Assembly: GCA_030833315.1 (NCBI GenBank)
Contig: JAURHM010000032.1
Coordinates: 1-37,724, forward strand
DNA: 37,724 bases
Reading direction: 5' to 3'
DNA from: Burkholderiales bacterium
GTDB lineage: Bacteria; Pseudomonadota; Gammaproteobacteria; Burkholderiales; SG8-41
The notes beneath the pieces were generated by a model, which was not told where the DNA came from, searched no databases, and saw only the letters and a list, made by a program, of their open reading frames with translations. Positions 16,459-24,681 of this stretch are shown here, piece by piece; positions within the stretch are counted from its first letter, which is position 1, and each line of letters begins with the position of its first letter. The position numbers and the translations under genes are program-made.

Positions 16459-17247
16459 ATGTATCAAGCCATTCAATGGGAAGTGCGTGAACATATCGGC
16501 ATCCTGAGACTCAACCGCCCCGAGCGGCTGAATGCCATCGACAACGTGATGCGCAACGAGATGGAGCACGTGTTGCGTGAGGCGGAAGCCGACCCGGAGG
16601 TGTGGACCATTATCGCTACCGGTAATGGCCGCGGCTTCTGCTCCGGCGCTGATCTGAAAGCCCGTGCAGAAGCAGAAAAAGCCGGCACAGTCGGCACTTC
16701 GCCTCAGCCGCTGTTTGACATGAAGTATTACTACGCCATCGGTTTCAGCCAGATTACCAAGCCGGTGATTGCGGCAGTTAACGGCGTGACCCGCGGTGCC
16801 GGTTGCAACATGGCGTTCGCAGCGGACTTCCGCATACTCAGCGAGCAGGCCAACTTCGGCGTTAATTTCGTCGAGCGTGGCCTGATGGGCGAAACCGCGA
16901 CCTGGTATCTGCCGCGTCTGGTGGGTCATGCCAAGGCGGCGGAACTGTGCCTGCTGGGCGAACCTTTTGATGCCAAACAAGCGCAGGCGATGGGCCTGGC
17001 TTACTCGGTGGTGCCGCATGACAAGCTGATGGATGAAGCCATGGCGCTGGCGCGCAGGCTGAATACCAAGGCGCCGATTGCCGTGCAGATGACCAAGGTC
17101 GCATTGCGTCGCGCCTGGCAGCAGGATGTCGAGCAGCAGTTGGAGCTGCAGAACACCATGAACAACAAGCTCAAGGGCACCGAGGACACCAAAGAAGCGC
17201 TGCGCGCCTTTATCGAAAAACGTCCGCCGCAGTTCAAGGGCGCGTAA
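16459..17247 (+). CDS. Crotonase-superfamily acyl-CoA enzyme (enoyl-CoA hydratase/isomerase family)
   Basis: A 262-residue crotonase-fold protein. The CoA/oxyanion motifs GRGFCSGADL (57-66) and NGVTRGAGCNM (108-118) are present. However, the two glutamates of canonical enoyl-CoA hydratase are replaced: N117 sits where E144 (rat) should be and F137 where E164 should be. E145 in the segment GLMGETATWYLPRL occupies roughly the place of the Asp used by PaaG-like isomerases. The enzyme is therefore probably an isomerase, hydrolase or other crotonase, not a hydratase. It leads an apparent operon with a beta-hydroxyacid dehydrogenase and an Ldh2-type dehydrogenase. Confidence 0.88.
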   Translation: MYQAIQWEVREHIGILRLNRPERLNAIDNVMRNEMEHVLREAEADPEVWTIIATGNGRGFCSGADLKARAEAEKAGTVGTSPQPLFDMKYYYAIGFSQITKPVIAAVNGVTRGAGCNMAFAADFRILSEQANFGVNFVERGLMGETATWYLPRLVGHAKAAELCLLGEPFDAKQAQAMGLAYSVVPHDKLMDEAMALARRLNTKAPIAVQMTKVALRRAWQQDVEQQLELQNTMNNKLKGTEDTKEALRAFIEKRPPQFKGA

Positions 17248-17295
17248 TTATCAGGCTATCAAGCGAGGCGGCGACGCCCCGGAAAGACGGACACC

Positions 17296-18198
17296 ATGCA
17301 CATTGCTTTTGTCGGACTGGGCCAGATGGGGCGACCCATGGCCATCAACATGCTGAAAAGCGGTGCGAAGCTGACCGTGAGTTCGGCGAGTGGCAAGCGC
17401 CATGCCGAGCTGGAGGCCAAAGGCGCGCAGGCGACCAGCGACCCCGCGGTGGTGGCGCGTGCCGATATCGTGTTTCTGTGTCTGCCGGGCACCGAGGCGG
17501 TCCGGGAGACGCTGTTCGGCGCCAAGGGTATCGCTGCGATGATGGGGGCTTCACAGATCATCGTCGATACCAGCACCATGGATTATCTGGAAACCCGCGA
17601 GTTCTCGGAAAAACTCGATGAACGCGGCATCGGATTTATCGATGCGCCGGTGTCCGGCATGGAGGCGCGCGCGATCGAGGGCACGCTGACGGCGATGTGC
17701 GGCGGCAAGGCGGAGACGCTGGAGAAGGTGCGTCCCTATCTGTCCTGCATTGCCAACAACATCCTGCATATGAGCGATTCCGGCAGCGGCCAGCTTTCCA
17801 AACTGATTAACCAGCTTTTGTTCGACATCAACTGTGCGGCTATTGCGGAAGTGCTGCCGATGGCCGCGAAGCTGGGCATTGATCCGGAGAAGATCGGCAA
17901 AATCATCAACAGCGGCACCGGGCGCAGCTACGCATCCGAATTTTTTATTCCGCGGATACTCAAGAACAATTTCTCCGACGGTTATCCGCTGCAGCATGCC
18001 TACAAGGACATTGATGCCGGCGCCAAAGTCAGCGCTACGCATAACATCCCGATGCCGGTTCTGGCGGCAGCTTCAGCGACCTATCAGATGGCCTTGCTCA
18101 AAGGGCATGGCCATCTCGACAAGGGCGCGATGATCCGTGTTTTTGAGGATCTGCTGGGCGTGCAGTTCCGAAGCAGGGGCGACGATGTCGGAGACTGA
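17296..18198 (+). CDS. Beta-hydroxyacid dehydrogenase (3-hydroxyisobutyrate dehydrogenase family)
   Basis: A 300-residue NAD(P)-dependent oxidoreductase. The nucleotide-binding GLGQMGRPMAINM is at residues 7-19, the substrate motif FIDAPVSG at 114-121 and the catalytic lysine K169 in GSGQLSKLINQ. These are the three signatures of the family that includes 3-hydroxyisobutyrate, tartronate semialdehyde and glyoxylate/succinic semialdehyde reductases. The residues do not allow choosing among them. It follows the crotonase by 48 bp and its last 14 bp overlap the next gene, so the three are probably one transcript. Confidence 0.92.
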   Translation: MHIAFVGLGQMGRPMAINMLKSGAKLTVSSASGKRHAELEAKGAQATSDPAVVARADIVFLCLPGTEAVRETLFGAKGIAAMMGASQIIVDTSTMDYLETREFSEKLDERGIGFIDAPVSGMEARAIEGTLTAMCGGKAETLEKVRPYLSCIANNILHMSDSGSGQLSKLINQLLFDINCAAIAEVLPMAAKLGIDPEKIGKIINSGTGRSYASEFFIPRILKNNFSDGYPLQHAYKDIDAGAKVSATHNIPMPVLAAASATYQMALLKGHGHLDKGAMIRVFEDLLGVQFRSRGDDVGD

Positions 18199-19243
18199 GA
18201 TCCGGGTTGATGCCGGACGCCTGAACGCATTTGCCACGGCGGTGTATGCCGGTGCCGGCATGCCTGAAGCCGACGCGTGCCTGCTCGCCGACACGCTGGT
18301 GCAGTCGGATCTGTGGGGGCACCAGTCGCACGGCGTGTTGCGCCTGGGCTGGTATCTCCAGCGCCTGCAAAACAAAGTGATGGCCCCTTTGACCAAGCCG
18401 GAATTTGTTGTGGACGCCGGCGCCATGGCGGTGATCGACGGCCACGACGGCGTCGGTCATGTGCTGACCATGCTGGCGACACGGGAGGCGGTGAAGCGGG
18501 CCAAGCAACATGGCATTGCCGCTGTCGGCGTGCGCATGTCGAATCATTTCGGCACCTGCATGTATTACACCCGTCTCGGCGCGCTTGACGGCTGCGTGAT
18601 GCTGCTGACCACCAACGGCGGTCCGGCGATGGCGCCCTGGGGCGGCCGCAAGAAAATCATCGGTACCAATCCCTGGTCGGTGGCGACGCCGGCCGGTAAA
18701 CACCCGCCTTTCCTGATGGATATGGCGAACACGGGTGTGGCGCGGGGCAAGATTTATCTCGCGCACAACAAGCGTCAGCCGATTCCCGAGGGCTGGGCGA
18801 TCGACAAGGATGGCGCGCCGACCACCGATCCGCAGGCTGCGATTGAAGGCATCGTGTTGCCGATGGCCGGACACAAGGGGTATGCGATCGCGATGATGGT
18901 GGATGTACTGTCTGGCGTGCTGACCGGCAGCGGATTTTTATCCGGCGTCCACAGCCCGTATAAAACGGCGGAGAAGAGCAACTGCGGCCATTTTATGGTC
19001 GCGATCAATATCGAGGCATTGCAACCGCTTTCGCAGTTCAATGCACGCATGGAGCAGTACATTGCCGAGTTGAAGTCGGTTCCCCTGGCCCAGGGCAGCA
19101 ACGAGGTGTTTTATCCCGGCGAGATTGAGGCCAATAACGATATCGCCAACCGTCGCGACGGCCTGCTGCTGCCCGCGGATACGCTGGACAATCTGGCTTC
19201 CATCGCGCGTGATACCGGATTGACGGGGCTACTGCCCTTCTGA
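18185..19243 (+). CDS. Malate/L-lactate dehydrogenase family (Ldh2-type) oxidoreductase
   Basis: A 352-residue NAD(P)-dependent 2-hydroxyacid or delta-1-piperideine-2-carboxylate type reductase, unrelated to classical LDH. Diagnostic segments are DLWGHQSHGVLRL (42-54, catalytic His), VRMSNHFGTCMYY, GTNPWSVATP and MAGHKGYAIAMMVDVLSGVLTG. The start ATG 18185 gives a 14-bp overlap with the preceding gene; earlier in-frame ATGs lie in the dehydrogenase sequence. Family members act on malate, lactate, ureidoglycolate, 2,3-diketogulonate or cyclic imino acids, and no residue here settles which. Confidence 0.9.
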   Translation: MSETEIRVDAGRLNAFATAVYAGAGMPEADACLLADTLVQSDLWGHQSHGVLRLGWYLQRLQNKVMAPLTKPEFVVDAGAMAVIDGHDGVGHVLTMLATREAVKRAKQHGIAAVGVRMSNHFGTCMYYTRLGALDGCVMLLTTNGGPAMAPWGGRKKIIGTNPWSVATPAGKHPPFLMDMANTGVARGKIYLAHNKRQPIPEGWAIDKDGAPTTDPQAAIEGIVLPMAGHKGYAIAMMVDVLSGVLTGSGFLSGVHSPYKTAEKSNCGHFMVAINIEALQPLSQFNARMEQYIAELKSVPLAQGSNEVFYPGEIEANNDIANRRDGLLLPADTLDNLASIARDTGLTGLLPF

Positions 19244-19260
19244 AAATTGCCGATTGTCAG

Positions 19261-19286
19261 CTTCCGGGGCTATTGCGCCCCGGAAG
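19261..19286 (+). terminator. Hairpin after the Ldh2-type gene
   Basis: CTTCCGGGGC (19261-19270), loop TATTGC and GCCCCGGAAG (19277-19286) form a perfect 10-bp stem 17 bp after the stop. There is no T-run, so it is a weak intrinsic terminator at best. It separates the crotonase operon from the dehydratase-SET pair. Confidence 0.5.
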
Positions 19287-19378
19287 GGGCTTCCGCTATC
19301 GTGTCGGACTCCCGAAGCAGGTGTTTTCAGTGTGACTGCGTATCAAGGATGGCGCAGTATCAAGGAAGGTAATTTCCC

Positions 19379-21160
19379 ATGGCAAAAAAGAGCGGAAAAG
19401 CGGTAAAAGGTGCGGTGAAAAGTGCTGCAAAAGGCTCGGTAAAGAGCGGCATGCGCAAAGGATTGACGGCCTATGGCGACGAGGGATTCTCGCTGTTTCT
19501 GCGCAAGGCCTTCATCAAGGCAATGGGTTACACCGATGACGCGCTGGACCGGCCTATTGTCGGCATCACCAATACCTTCAGTGGCTTCAATGCCTGCCAC
19601 CGCAATGTTCCGGAGTTGATCGAGGCGGTCAAACGCGGCGTGATGCTCGCGGGCGGCCTGCCGGTGGAGTTTCCGGTGATCACGCTGCATGAATCGTTTG
19701 CCTATCCGACCAGCATGTATCTGCGCAATCTGATGTCGGTGGATACCGAGGAGATGATGCGCGGCCAGCCGGTGGATTCGGTGGTGCTGATCGGCGGTTG
19801 CGACAAAACCGTGCCGGCGCTGCTGATGGGCGCTGCGAGCGCGAACGTGCCGTCGATCATGCTGGTGACCGGGCCGATGATTACCGGAGATCACAAGGGT
19901 GAGCGTCTCGGCGCCTGTACCGACTGTCGCCGTTTCTGGGGAAAATACCGCGCTACCGAAATTTCCGAGCAGGAAATCGGCGAGATCAACAACAAGCTCG
20001 CGCCCTCGGCCGGCACCTGCATGGTGATGGGCACGGCGAGCACGATGGCGCTGTGCACCGAAGCGATGGGGATGATGTTACCGGGGGGATCCTGTGTCCC
20101 GGCGGTGATGGCGGATCGTCTGCGCCAGGCGGAAGCCAGCGGCGCGCGTGCGGTGGCGATGGCCAAAGAGAAACTGACGCCCGACAAGATCATGACGGTG
20201 GAGGCTTTTGAGAATGCGCTGCGCGTGTTGTTTGCCGTCGGCGGTTCTACCAATGCCATCGTGCATCTGGCGGCGATGGCGGGGCGCCTCGGCATCAAGC
20301 TCGATCTGGATGCTTTCGACAAGATGGGCCGCGAGACCCCGGTGCTGGTCGATCTGAAACCGACCGGCCAGGGTTATATGGAGGACCTTTACAAGGCCGG
20401 CGGTCTTGCGGTGATCCTGCGGGAGCTCAAGCACCAGTTGAATCTGAAGGCATTGACCGTCACCGGCAAAACGCTGGGTGAAGATCTGGCGCAAGCGCCG
20501 CCGGCCTGGGACCAGAAGGTGGTGCGCAAATTCAAGGATCCGGTATTTGCCGGCGGCAGCATTGCCGTGCTGCGTGGCAATCTGGCGCCGGACGGCGCCA
20601 TCATCAAGCAGGCGGCGATGGATCCGAAGCTGACGAAGCATGAAGGCCGCGCCGTAGTTTTCGAATCCTTGCCGGACATGGCGGAGCGTGTGGATGATCC
20701 GAAGCTTGATGTCAAAGCCGATGACATCCTGGTGCTGAAAAATGCCGGCCCGATCGGTGCGCCGGGCATGCCCGAAGCGGGTTATCTGCCGATTCCGAAA
20801 AAACTCGCAGCCAAGGGCGTCAAGGACATGGTGCGGATTTCCGATGCGCGCATGAGCGGCACCGCCTTCGGCGCCATCGTGCTGCATGTCACACCGGAAT
20901 CCGCTATCGGCGGTACACTCGCGCTGGTGCAGAACGGCGACCGTATCCGTCTCGATGTGCCGGCACGCAAGCTGGAGCTGCTGGTCAGCGATGCCGAACT
21001 GGCTGCGCGTCGCAAGAAGTGGAAGGCACCGAAGCCGCGCAAGGACGATGCGCGCGGTTACCGCAAGCTGTTCATGGAGCAGATCACGCAGGCCGATGAG
21101 GGCTGCGACTTTGCATTTTTGAAAACCGAAATCACCACCCAGGCCCCCCGCAAGCGATGA
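19379..21160 (+). CDS. IlvD/Edd-family dehydratase with lysine-rich N-terminal tail
   Basis: A 593-residue iron-sulphur dehydratase that removes water from dihydroxy or sugar acids. Cluster/metal motifs are FNACHRN (C73), GGCDKTVPALLMGA (C141, K143) and GACTDCRRFW (C180/C183); the sequence resembles the pentonate/sugar-acid dehydratase branch more than biosynthetic IlvD. The first ~28 residues (MAKKSGKAVKGAVKSAAKGS, eight Lys by residue 27) are a disordered basic extension not needed for the fold. AAGGAAGG at 19362-19369 is 9 nt upstream of ATG 19379, so the tail is probably translated; ATG 19451 is a weaker alternative. Its stop overlaps the SET gene (ATGA). Confidence 0.92.
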   Translation: MAKKSGKAVKGAVKSAAKGSVKSGMRKGLTAYGDEGFSLFLRKAFIKAMGYTDDALDRPIVGITNTFSGFNACHRNVPELIEAVKRGVMLAGGLPVEFPVITLHESFAYPTSMYLRNLMSVDTEEMMRGQPVDSVVLIGGCDKTVPALLMGAASANVPSIMLVTGPMITGDHKGERLGACTDCRRFWGKYRATEISEQEIGEINNKLAPSAGTCMVMGTASTMALCTEAMGMMLPGGSCVPAVMADRLRQAEASGARAVAMAKEKLTPDKIMTVEAFENALRVLFAVGGSTNAIVHLAAMAGRLGIKLDLDAFDKMGRETPVLVDLKPTGQGYMEDLYKAGGLAVILRELKHQLNLKALTVTGKTLGEDLAQAPPAWDQKVVRKFKDPVFAGGSIAVLRGNLAPDGAIIKQAAMDPKLTKHEGRAVVFESLPDMAERVDDPKLDVKADDILVLKNAGPIGAPGMPEAGYLPIPKKLAAKGVKDMVRISDARMSGTAFGAIVLHVTPESAIGGTLALVQNGDRIRLDVPARKLELLVSDAELAARRKKWKAPKPRKDDARGYRKLFMEQITQADEGCDFAFLKTEITTQAPRKR

Positions 21161-21744
21161 GTCAACAGAAAACGAAGTCGAAAAGCCGGACTAAATCCGG
21201 TAGGGCATCCCGCAAGAAGTCAAAAAATCCTTTAAAAAACAAAAAGATAGTTAAAAAAACTGCCGTCAGTAAAACGGCGGCGAAAACCGTCAAGGCGGCC
21301 AAGCCGCGGGTTGCGGTACGTAACTCGCCGATCCACGGCCGCGGCGTGTTTGCGCTCAACATCATTGTCAAAGGCGCGCGCATTCTCGAATACACCGGCG
21401 AGCGCATGTCGCATGCCGAAGCTGATCGCCGCTACGGTGATCTGCACGACGGATCCTCGCACACCATGCTGTTCGCGGCGACCGACAAGGTGGTGATTGA
21501 TGCCACCAAACGCGGCGGGCCGGCACGCTGGATCAACCACTCCTGCGCGCCGAACTGCGAAGCCAATGAGGAAGACGGCCGCGTGTTCATTGACGCCATC
21601 CGTCCGATCAAGCCGGGCCAGGAGTTGTCGTACGACTACAACCTGGTGCTGGAAGAGCGCCACACGCCGAAACTCAAGCGCGAGCATCCCTGTCACTGCG
21701 GCATGCCGAAATGCCGTGGCACGCTGCTCGGCAGCAAACGTTAA
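21157..21744 (+). CDS. SET-domain protein-lysine methyltransferase with basic N-terminal tail
   Basis: A 195-residue protein. Residues 1-50 are extremely basic (16 Lys and several Arg), like a histone H1 tail. From residue 51 comes a full SET domain: SPIHGRGVFA (57-66), INHSCAPNCEAN (126-137, AdoMet-binding pseudoknot) and ELSYDYN (156-162, active-site Tyr), then a post-SET CHCGMPKCRGTLL with C179, C181 and C186 that would bind zinc. SET enzymes methylate lysine side chains in proteins. Its ATG overlaps the stop of the dehydratase by 4 bp, so the two are translationally coupled. The target is unknown; it may be the dehydratase tail, its own tail or nucleoid proteins. Confidence 0.92.
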   Translation: MSQQKTKSKSRTKSGRASRKKSKNPLKNKKIVKKTAVSKTAAKTVKAAKPRVAVRNSPIHGRGVFALNIIVKGARILEYTGERMSHAEADRRYGDLHDGSSHTMLFAATDKVVIDATKRGGPARWINHSCAPNCEANEEDGRVFIDAIRPIKPGQELSYDYNLVLEERHTPKLKREHPCHCGMPKCRGTLLGSKR

Positions 21745-21750
21745 AGCGGA

Positions 21751-23076
21751 TCAGCTGTTTTTGCGGGAGACGCGCAAAGCGCGCACCCGGGGCGAGGCAA
21801 ATATGGTGCCGTGTTTGACGTGCGCTTCATGGTTGGCTTCGATGTTGTCGAGGTCGTAGAGGTAATTCACCATGAAGCCCGCACCGTTCTGCTGGCCCTT
21901 GGGCGATGGGTCGCCCAGCCAGCGGATGTTCTCGATGCTCGCACCATTGCCCAGATGGAAGCGCGCAACCGGATCAACCGGCCGGCCAGCGCCGTTTTTC
22001 GCTTCCAGCAGATATTCGGCGACCTTGTCCTGCAGCGCGGGACGCATCTGCGTTGCCAGCGCGGCATCGGTATGCCATTCGGGGCGGGTCAAGTCCTGCA
22101 GCAACGATGAGTCCGTATGGTTGTGTTTGAGCCATCCCATGAAGCCGGGTACCGGAGACAGCGTGACAAAGGTGCGCAGCTGCGGGAAGTCGCGTTTGAG
22201 TTCTGCCGCCACCTGCTTGATCAGGAAGTTGCCAAAGGACACGCCGCGCAGTCCGCGCTGGCAGTTGGAAATCGAATAAAACACCGCGGTCCGAGCCGTG
22301 CGCGGATTGATCGGCAGCCGCCCATCGGCAAGCAGCGGGGCGATCGCATCCGGAATGTCATGCGTCAGAGCGACTTCAACAAAAATCAGCGGGTCATCGG
22401 CCAGCGTCGGATGGAAAAAGGCGAAACATTTGCGGTCCGGCGGGTCCAGCCGGCGGCGCAGATCACCCCAGCCGGAAATTTCATGCACGGCTTCGTAACG
22501 GATGATTTTTTCGAGCACGACGGCAGGCGTGTGCCAGTCGATCGGGCGCAGTTGCAGGAAGCCGCGGTTGAACCAGGAATAAAACAGGTGTTCGAAATCG
22601 GCATCAACCTCGCCGAGCTCAGGGTGTTCACGCAACTGGTCGATCACGTCTTCACGCATGCGCAGCAGGCTGGCCGTGCCGCTGGGGGCGAAATTCAGGC
22701 GGCGCAGCAGTTCGGGACGGCGTGAGTCGGAGGCTTCGTGGACCTGGCGGATCATCGCCGGATGCGGATCCGCGAAGTAGGCGCGGATGGCGGCATCGAG
22801 CCGCTGCGGGTTAGCGGCAAACCGTGTCGCGAGAACCTGCAGGAATTCGAGTTTGCCCTGTGGCGGCAAGGCGGCATAACGGTCGAGGATGCGCCGGGCG
22901 AGTGCGACCCCTGATGCCTCACCCAGTTCGGAGTAAAGCGTTTCCGCTGCTTCGGCAAGCCAGTTCTGGCGGCGACGGTCACGCAGCGTGCGGCTGCGTG
23001 CAGTAACGCCGTTCCAGAGGCGGGCCAGCAGGCCCGTTTCCGGAACGGCGGCCGTATCAGTTGTCGACTTTGGCAC
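21751..23076 (-). CDS. Malonyl-CoA decarboxylase
   Basis: A 441-residue cytoplasmic enzyme converting malonyl-CoA to acetyl-CoA and CO2. The N-terminal helical domain spans ~1-180 and the GNAT-like catalytic domain the rest. S307 in LSPVPGF and H374 in RFHLGNGA match the catalytic Ser and His of human malonyl-CoA decarboxylase. The start is a GTG at 23076; no ATG exists until residue 109. This start lies inside the 3' end of the Bug gene, a 20-bp overlap. The Bug protein may therefore import malonate or a related acid. It is convergent with the SET gene (6 bp apart). A malonyl-CoA synthetase is not in the window. Confidence 0.94.
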   Translation of the reverse strand: MPKSTTDTAAVPETGLLARLWNGVTARSRTLRDRRRQNWLAEAAETLYSELGEASGVALARRILDRYAALPPQGKLEFLQVLATRFAANPQRLDAAIRAYFADPHPAMIRQVHEASDSRRPELLRRLNFAPSGTASLLRMREDVIDQLREHPELGEVDADFEHLFYSWFNRGFLQLRPIDWHTPAVVLEKIIRYEAVHEISGWGDLRRRLDPPDRKCFAFFHPTLADDPLIFVEVALTHDIPDAIAPLLADGRLPINPRTARTAVFYSISNCQRGLRGVSFGNFLIKQVAAELKRDFPQLRTFVTLSPVPGFMGWLKHNHTDSSLLQDLTRPEWHTDAALATQMRPALQDKVAEYLLEAKNGAGRPVDPVARFHLGNGASIENIRWLGDPSPKGQQNGAGFMVNYLYDLDNIEANHEAHVKHGTIFASPRVRALRVSRKNS

Positions 23077-24037
23077 CGGATGCTTTCACGACCTTGCCCC
23101 AGGTCGCAATTTCCTGCTTCACAAATTTCTCCATCTCGGCCGGACTTTGTCCACCGGGCGTGGCGCCCAGCGAGTCCCAGACTTTTTTGACTTCTGGCAG
23201 TGCCATGACCTTGATTGTGGCCGCATGCATGCGGTCAACGATCGGCTTGGCTGTGCCTTTGACGGCCCACAGCGCATACCAAGTTGTGACGTCCATGTTA
23301 ACGCCGGCCTCCTGAAGCGTCGGCACTTCGGGCAGCAGCGCCGAGCGTTTGGCGGTGGTTACCGCCAGTGCGCGCAGGCGGCCGGCCCTGATGTTCGGTG
23401 CCGCGGTGCCCATCCCGTCAAAAGCCATATCCACTTCACCGGACATCAATGCTGGTGTCAGCGGCCCTGCACCCTTGAACGGTACATGGGTCAGTTTAGT
23501 GCCGGTGATCAGGTTGAACAGTTCACCGTTCATATGGTGCGTCGTGCCATAACCTGCCGAGCCGAAATTGATCTTGCCCGGACTTTTTTTCTCCAGCGCA
23601 ATCAGTTCCTTGACGGATTTGGCGGGGATTGAGGGGTGGATGACGACAGCGCTCGGTACATAAGCCGCGACCGTGACCGGCAGGAAGTCGCGTTCCAGGC
23701 TGTATTGAAGTTTGGTGTAGAGCGTTTCGGCGATGGTGTGATGCACCGCGCCCATGAACCAGTTGTAGCCGTTGCCCGGGGCCTTGGCGGCGACCGATGC
23801 ACCCAGCGTGCCGCCTGCACCGCCGAGGTTTTCGATCAGTACCTGCTGGCCGAGTTCGGTGTTGAGACGTGCTGCCAGAGGGCGTGCAAAGGCATCAGTA
23901 CCGCCACCGGCGGGGAAGGGATTGATGATACGGATTGCCCGTGTCGGCCAGGCTTCCTGTGCTGAAACAATGCCGGACAACGATGTTGCGGCAATAACGG
24001 CAGCCCCGGATACCAGATACTTTCCAAATTTTTTCAT
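23057..24037 (-). CDS. Tripartite tricarboxylate transporter receptor (Bug/TctC family) 3
   Basis: A 326-residue periplasmic binding protein with a signal peptide (MKKFGKYLVSGAAVIAATSL, cleavage near VSAQ) and then WPTRAIRIINPFPAGGGTDA and VLIENLGGAGGTLG, the Bug signature. The start ATG 24037 has GGAGGAG 7 nt upstream; five codons of upstream open frame are ignored. Its 3' end overlaps the malonyl-CoA decarboxylase start by 20 bp. That coupling suggests a malonate-like or dicarboxylate ligand, which is an inference from context only. Confidence 0.93.
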   Translation of the reverse strand: MKKFGKYLVSGAAVIAATSLSGIVSAQEAWPTRAIRIINPFPAGGGTDAFARPLAARLNTELGQQVLIENLGGAGGTLGASVAAKAPGNGYNWFMGAVHHTIAETLYTKLQYSLERDFLPVTVAAYVPSAVVIHPSIPAKSVKELIALEKKSPGKINFGSAGYGTTHHMNGELFNLITGTKLTHVPFKGAGPLTPALMSGEVDMAFDGMGTAAPNIRAGRLRALAVTTAKRSALLPEVPTLQEAGVNMDVTTWYALWAVKGTAKPIVDRMHAATIKVMALPEVKKVWDSLGATPGGQSPAEMEKFVKQEIATWGKVVKASGAKVDN

Positions 24038-24119
24038 GATGAGCTCCTCCACTCTGTTTTGGATTGTGGTGAGTCATTTTATGGAACTTGCAAGCGCTTG
24101 TATATCGGGCTGTTTCGGG

Positions 24120-24666
24120 TCAGTCGAACGGGATGTCGGCGGCGTTTTCCGCCCCAGCCGTGCCGCGCAGCAGCAATTCCTTGGGCTCGTCCCACCAGCT
24201 CTGTCGGAAAGGTGTGCCCGGCTGAAGCCTCCAGCGCCTGCTGACTTGTGAGATGCGTGCCGCTTCGGCTGGATCCGCGGTGATGGTGCCGGTGATTTTG
24301 TTGTCCGCTGCGCCGACATGCGCCACCGACCCTGCAGTGACGGTGATGCGGACAACGATGGCTTCGCCGTCGACTATAGGTGCGCTTTGCGCTTCAACTT
24401 TCGGTGAAAAATAGCCCGCGGTGGCGAGCAGGGATTCGGCATCGGGCGCCAAGCGCAACCAGCCGCTGCAGCATCGCGGCGTCCACGCCGGGGCGGCCGC
24501 TGTAACGATAGATATCGAGGTGATTTTCGAGGATGGTTCTGACGTCACCGGGCGCGTCCAGCTCGATGCGCCAGGCGACGGATTGTTCCTGGGCGACTGC
24601 CGGAGTTATCGACAGCGTGGCGAGCATCAGCCTTACGCCGTGGTGCCATGTGCTGCGGAGATTCAT
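24120..24666 (-). pseudogene. tamA: Truncated, frameshifted TamA-like POTRA protein
   Basis: From ATG 24666 the frame reads a signal peptide then VAWRIELDAPGDVRTILENH, LDIYRYSGRPGVDAAMLQRL and stops at 24394. A different frame takes over at about 24455 with RLAPDAESLLATAGYFSPKV and runs to 24120. Together they match the first POTRA domains of TamA, the outer-membrane translocation and assembly factor. One inserted base in CTGGTTGCGCTTGGCG near 24455 would explain the shift. The 16-stranded barrel (about 400 residues) is missing entirely, since nothing resembling it follows downstream on this strand. It lies 15 bp after the truncated haemoglobin gene. A sequencing error could explain the frameshift but not the truncation. 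Confidence 0.72.
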
Positions 24667-24681
24667 CGGAGCGTCAATGCC

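Noticed and set aside
19341-19366. TATCAAGGA repeated at 19341-19349 and 19358-19366 before the dehydratase
   Set aside because: It is a short duplication around the Shine-Dalgarno region and can occur by chance; no sign of a larger repeat family.
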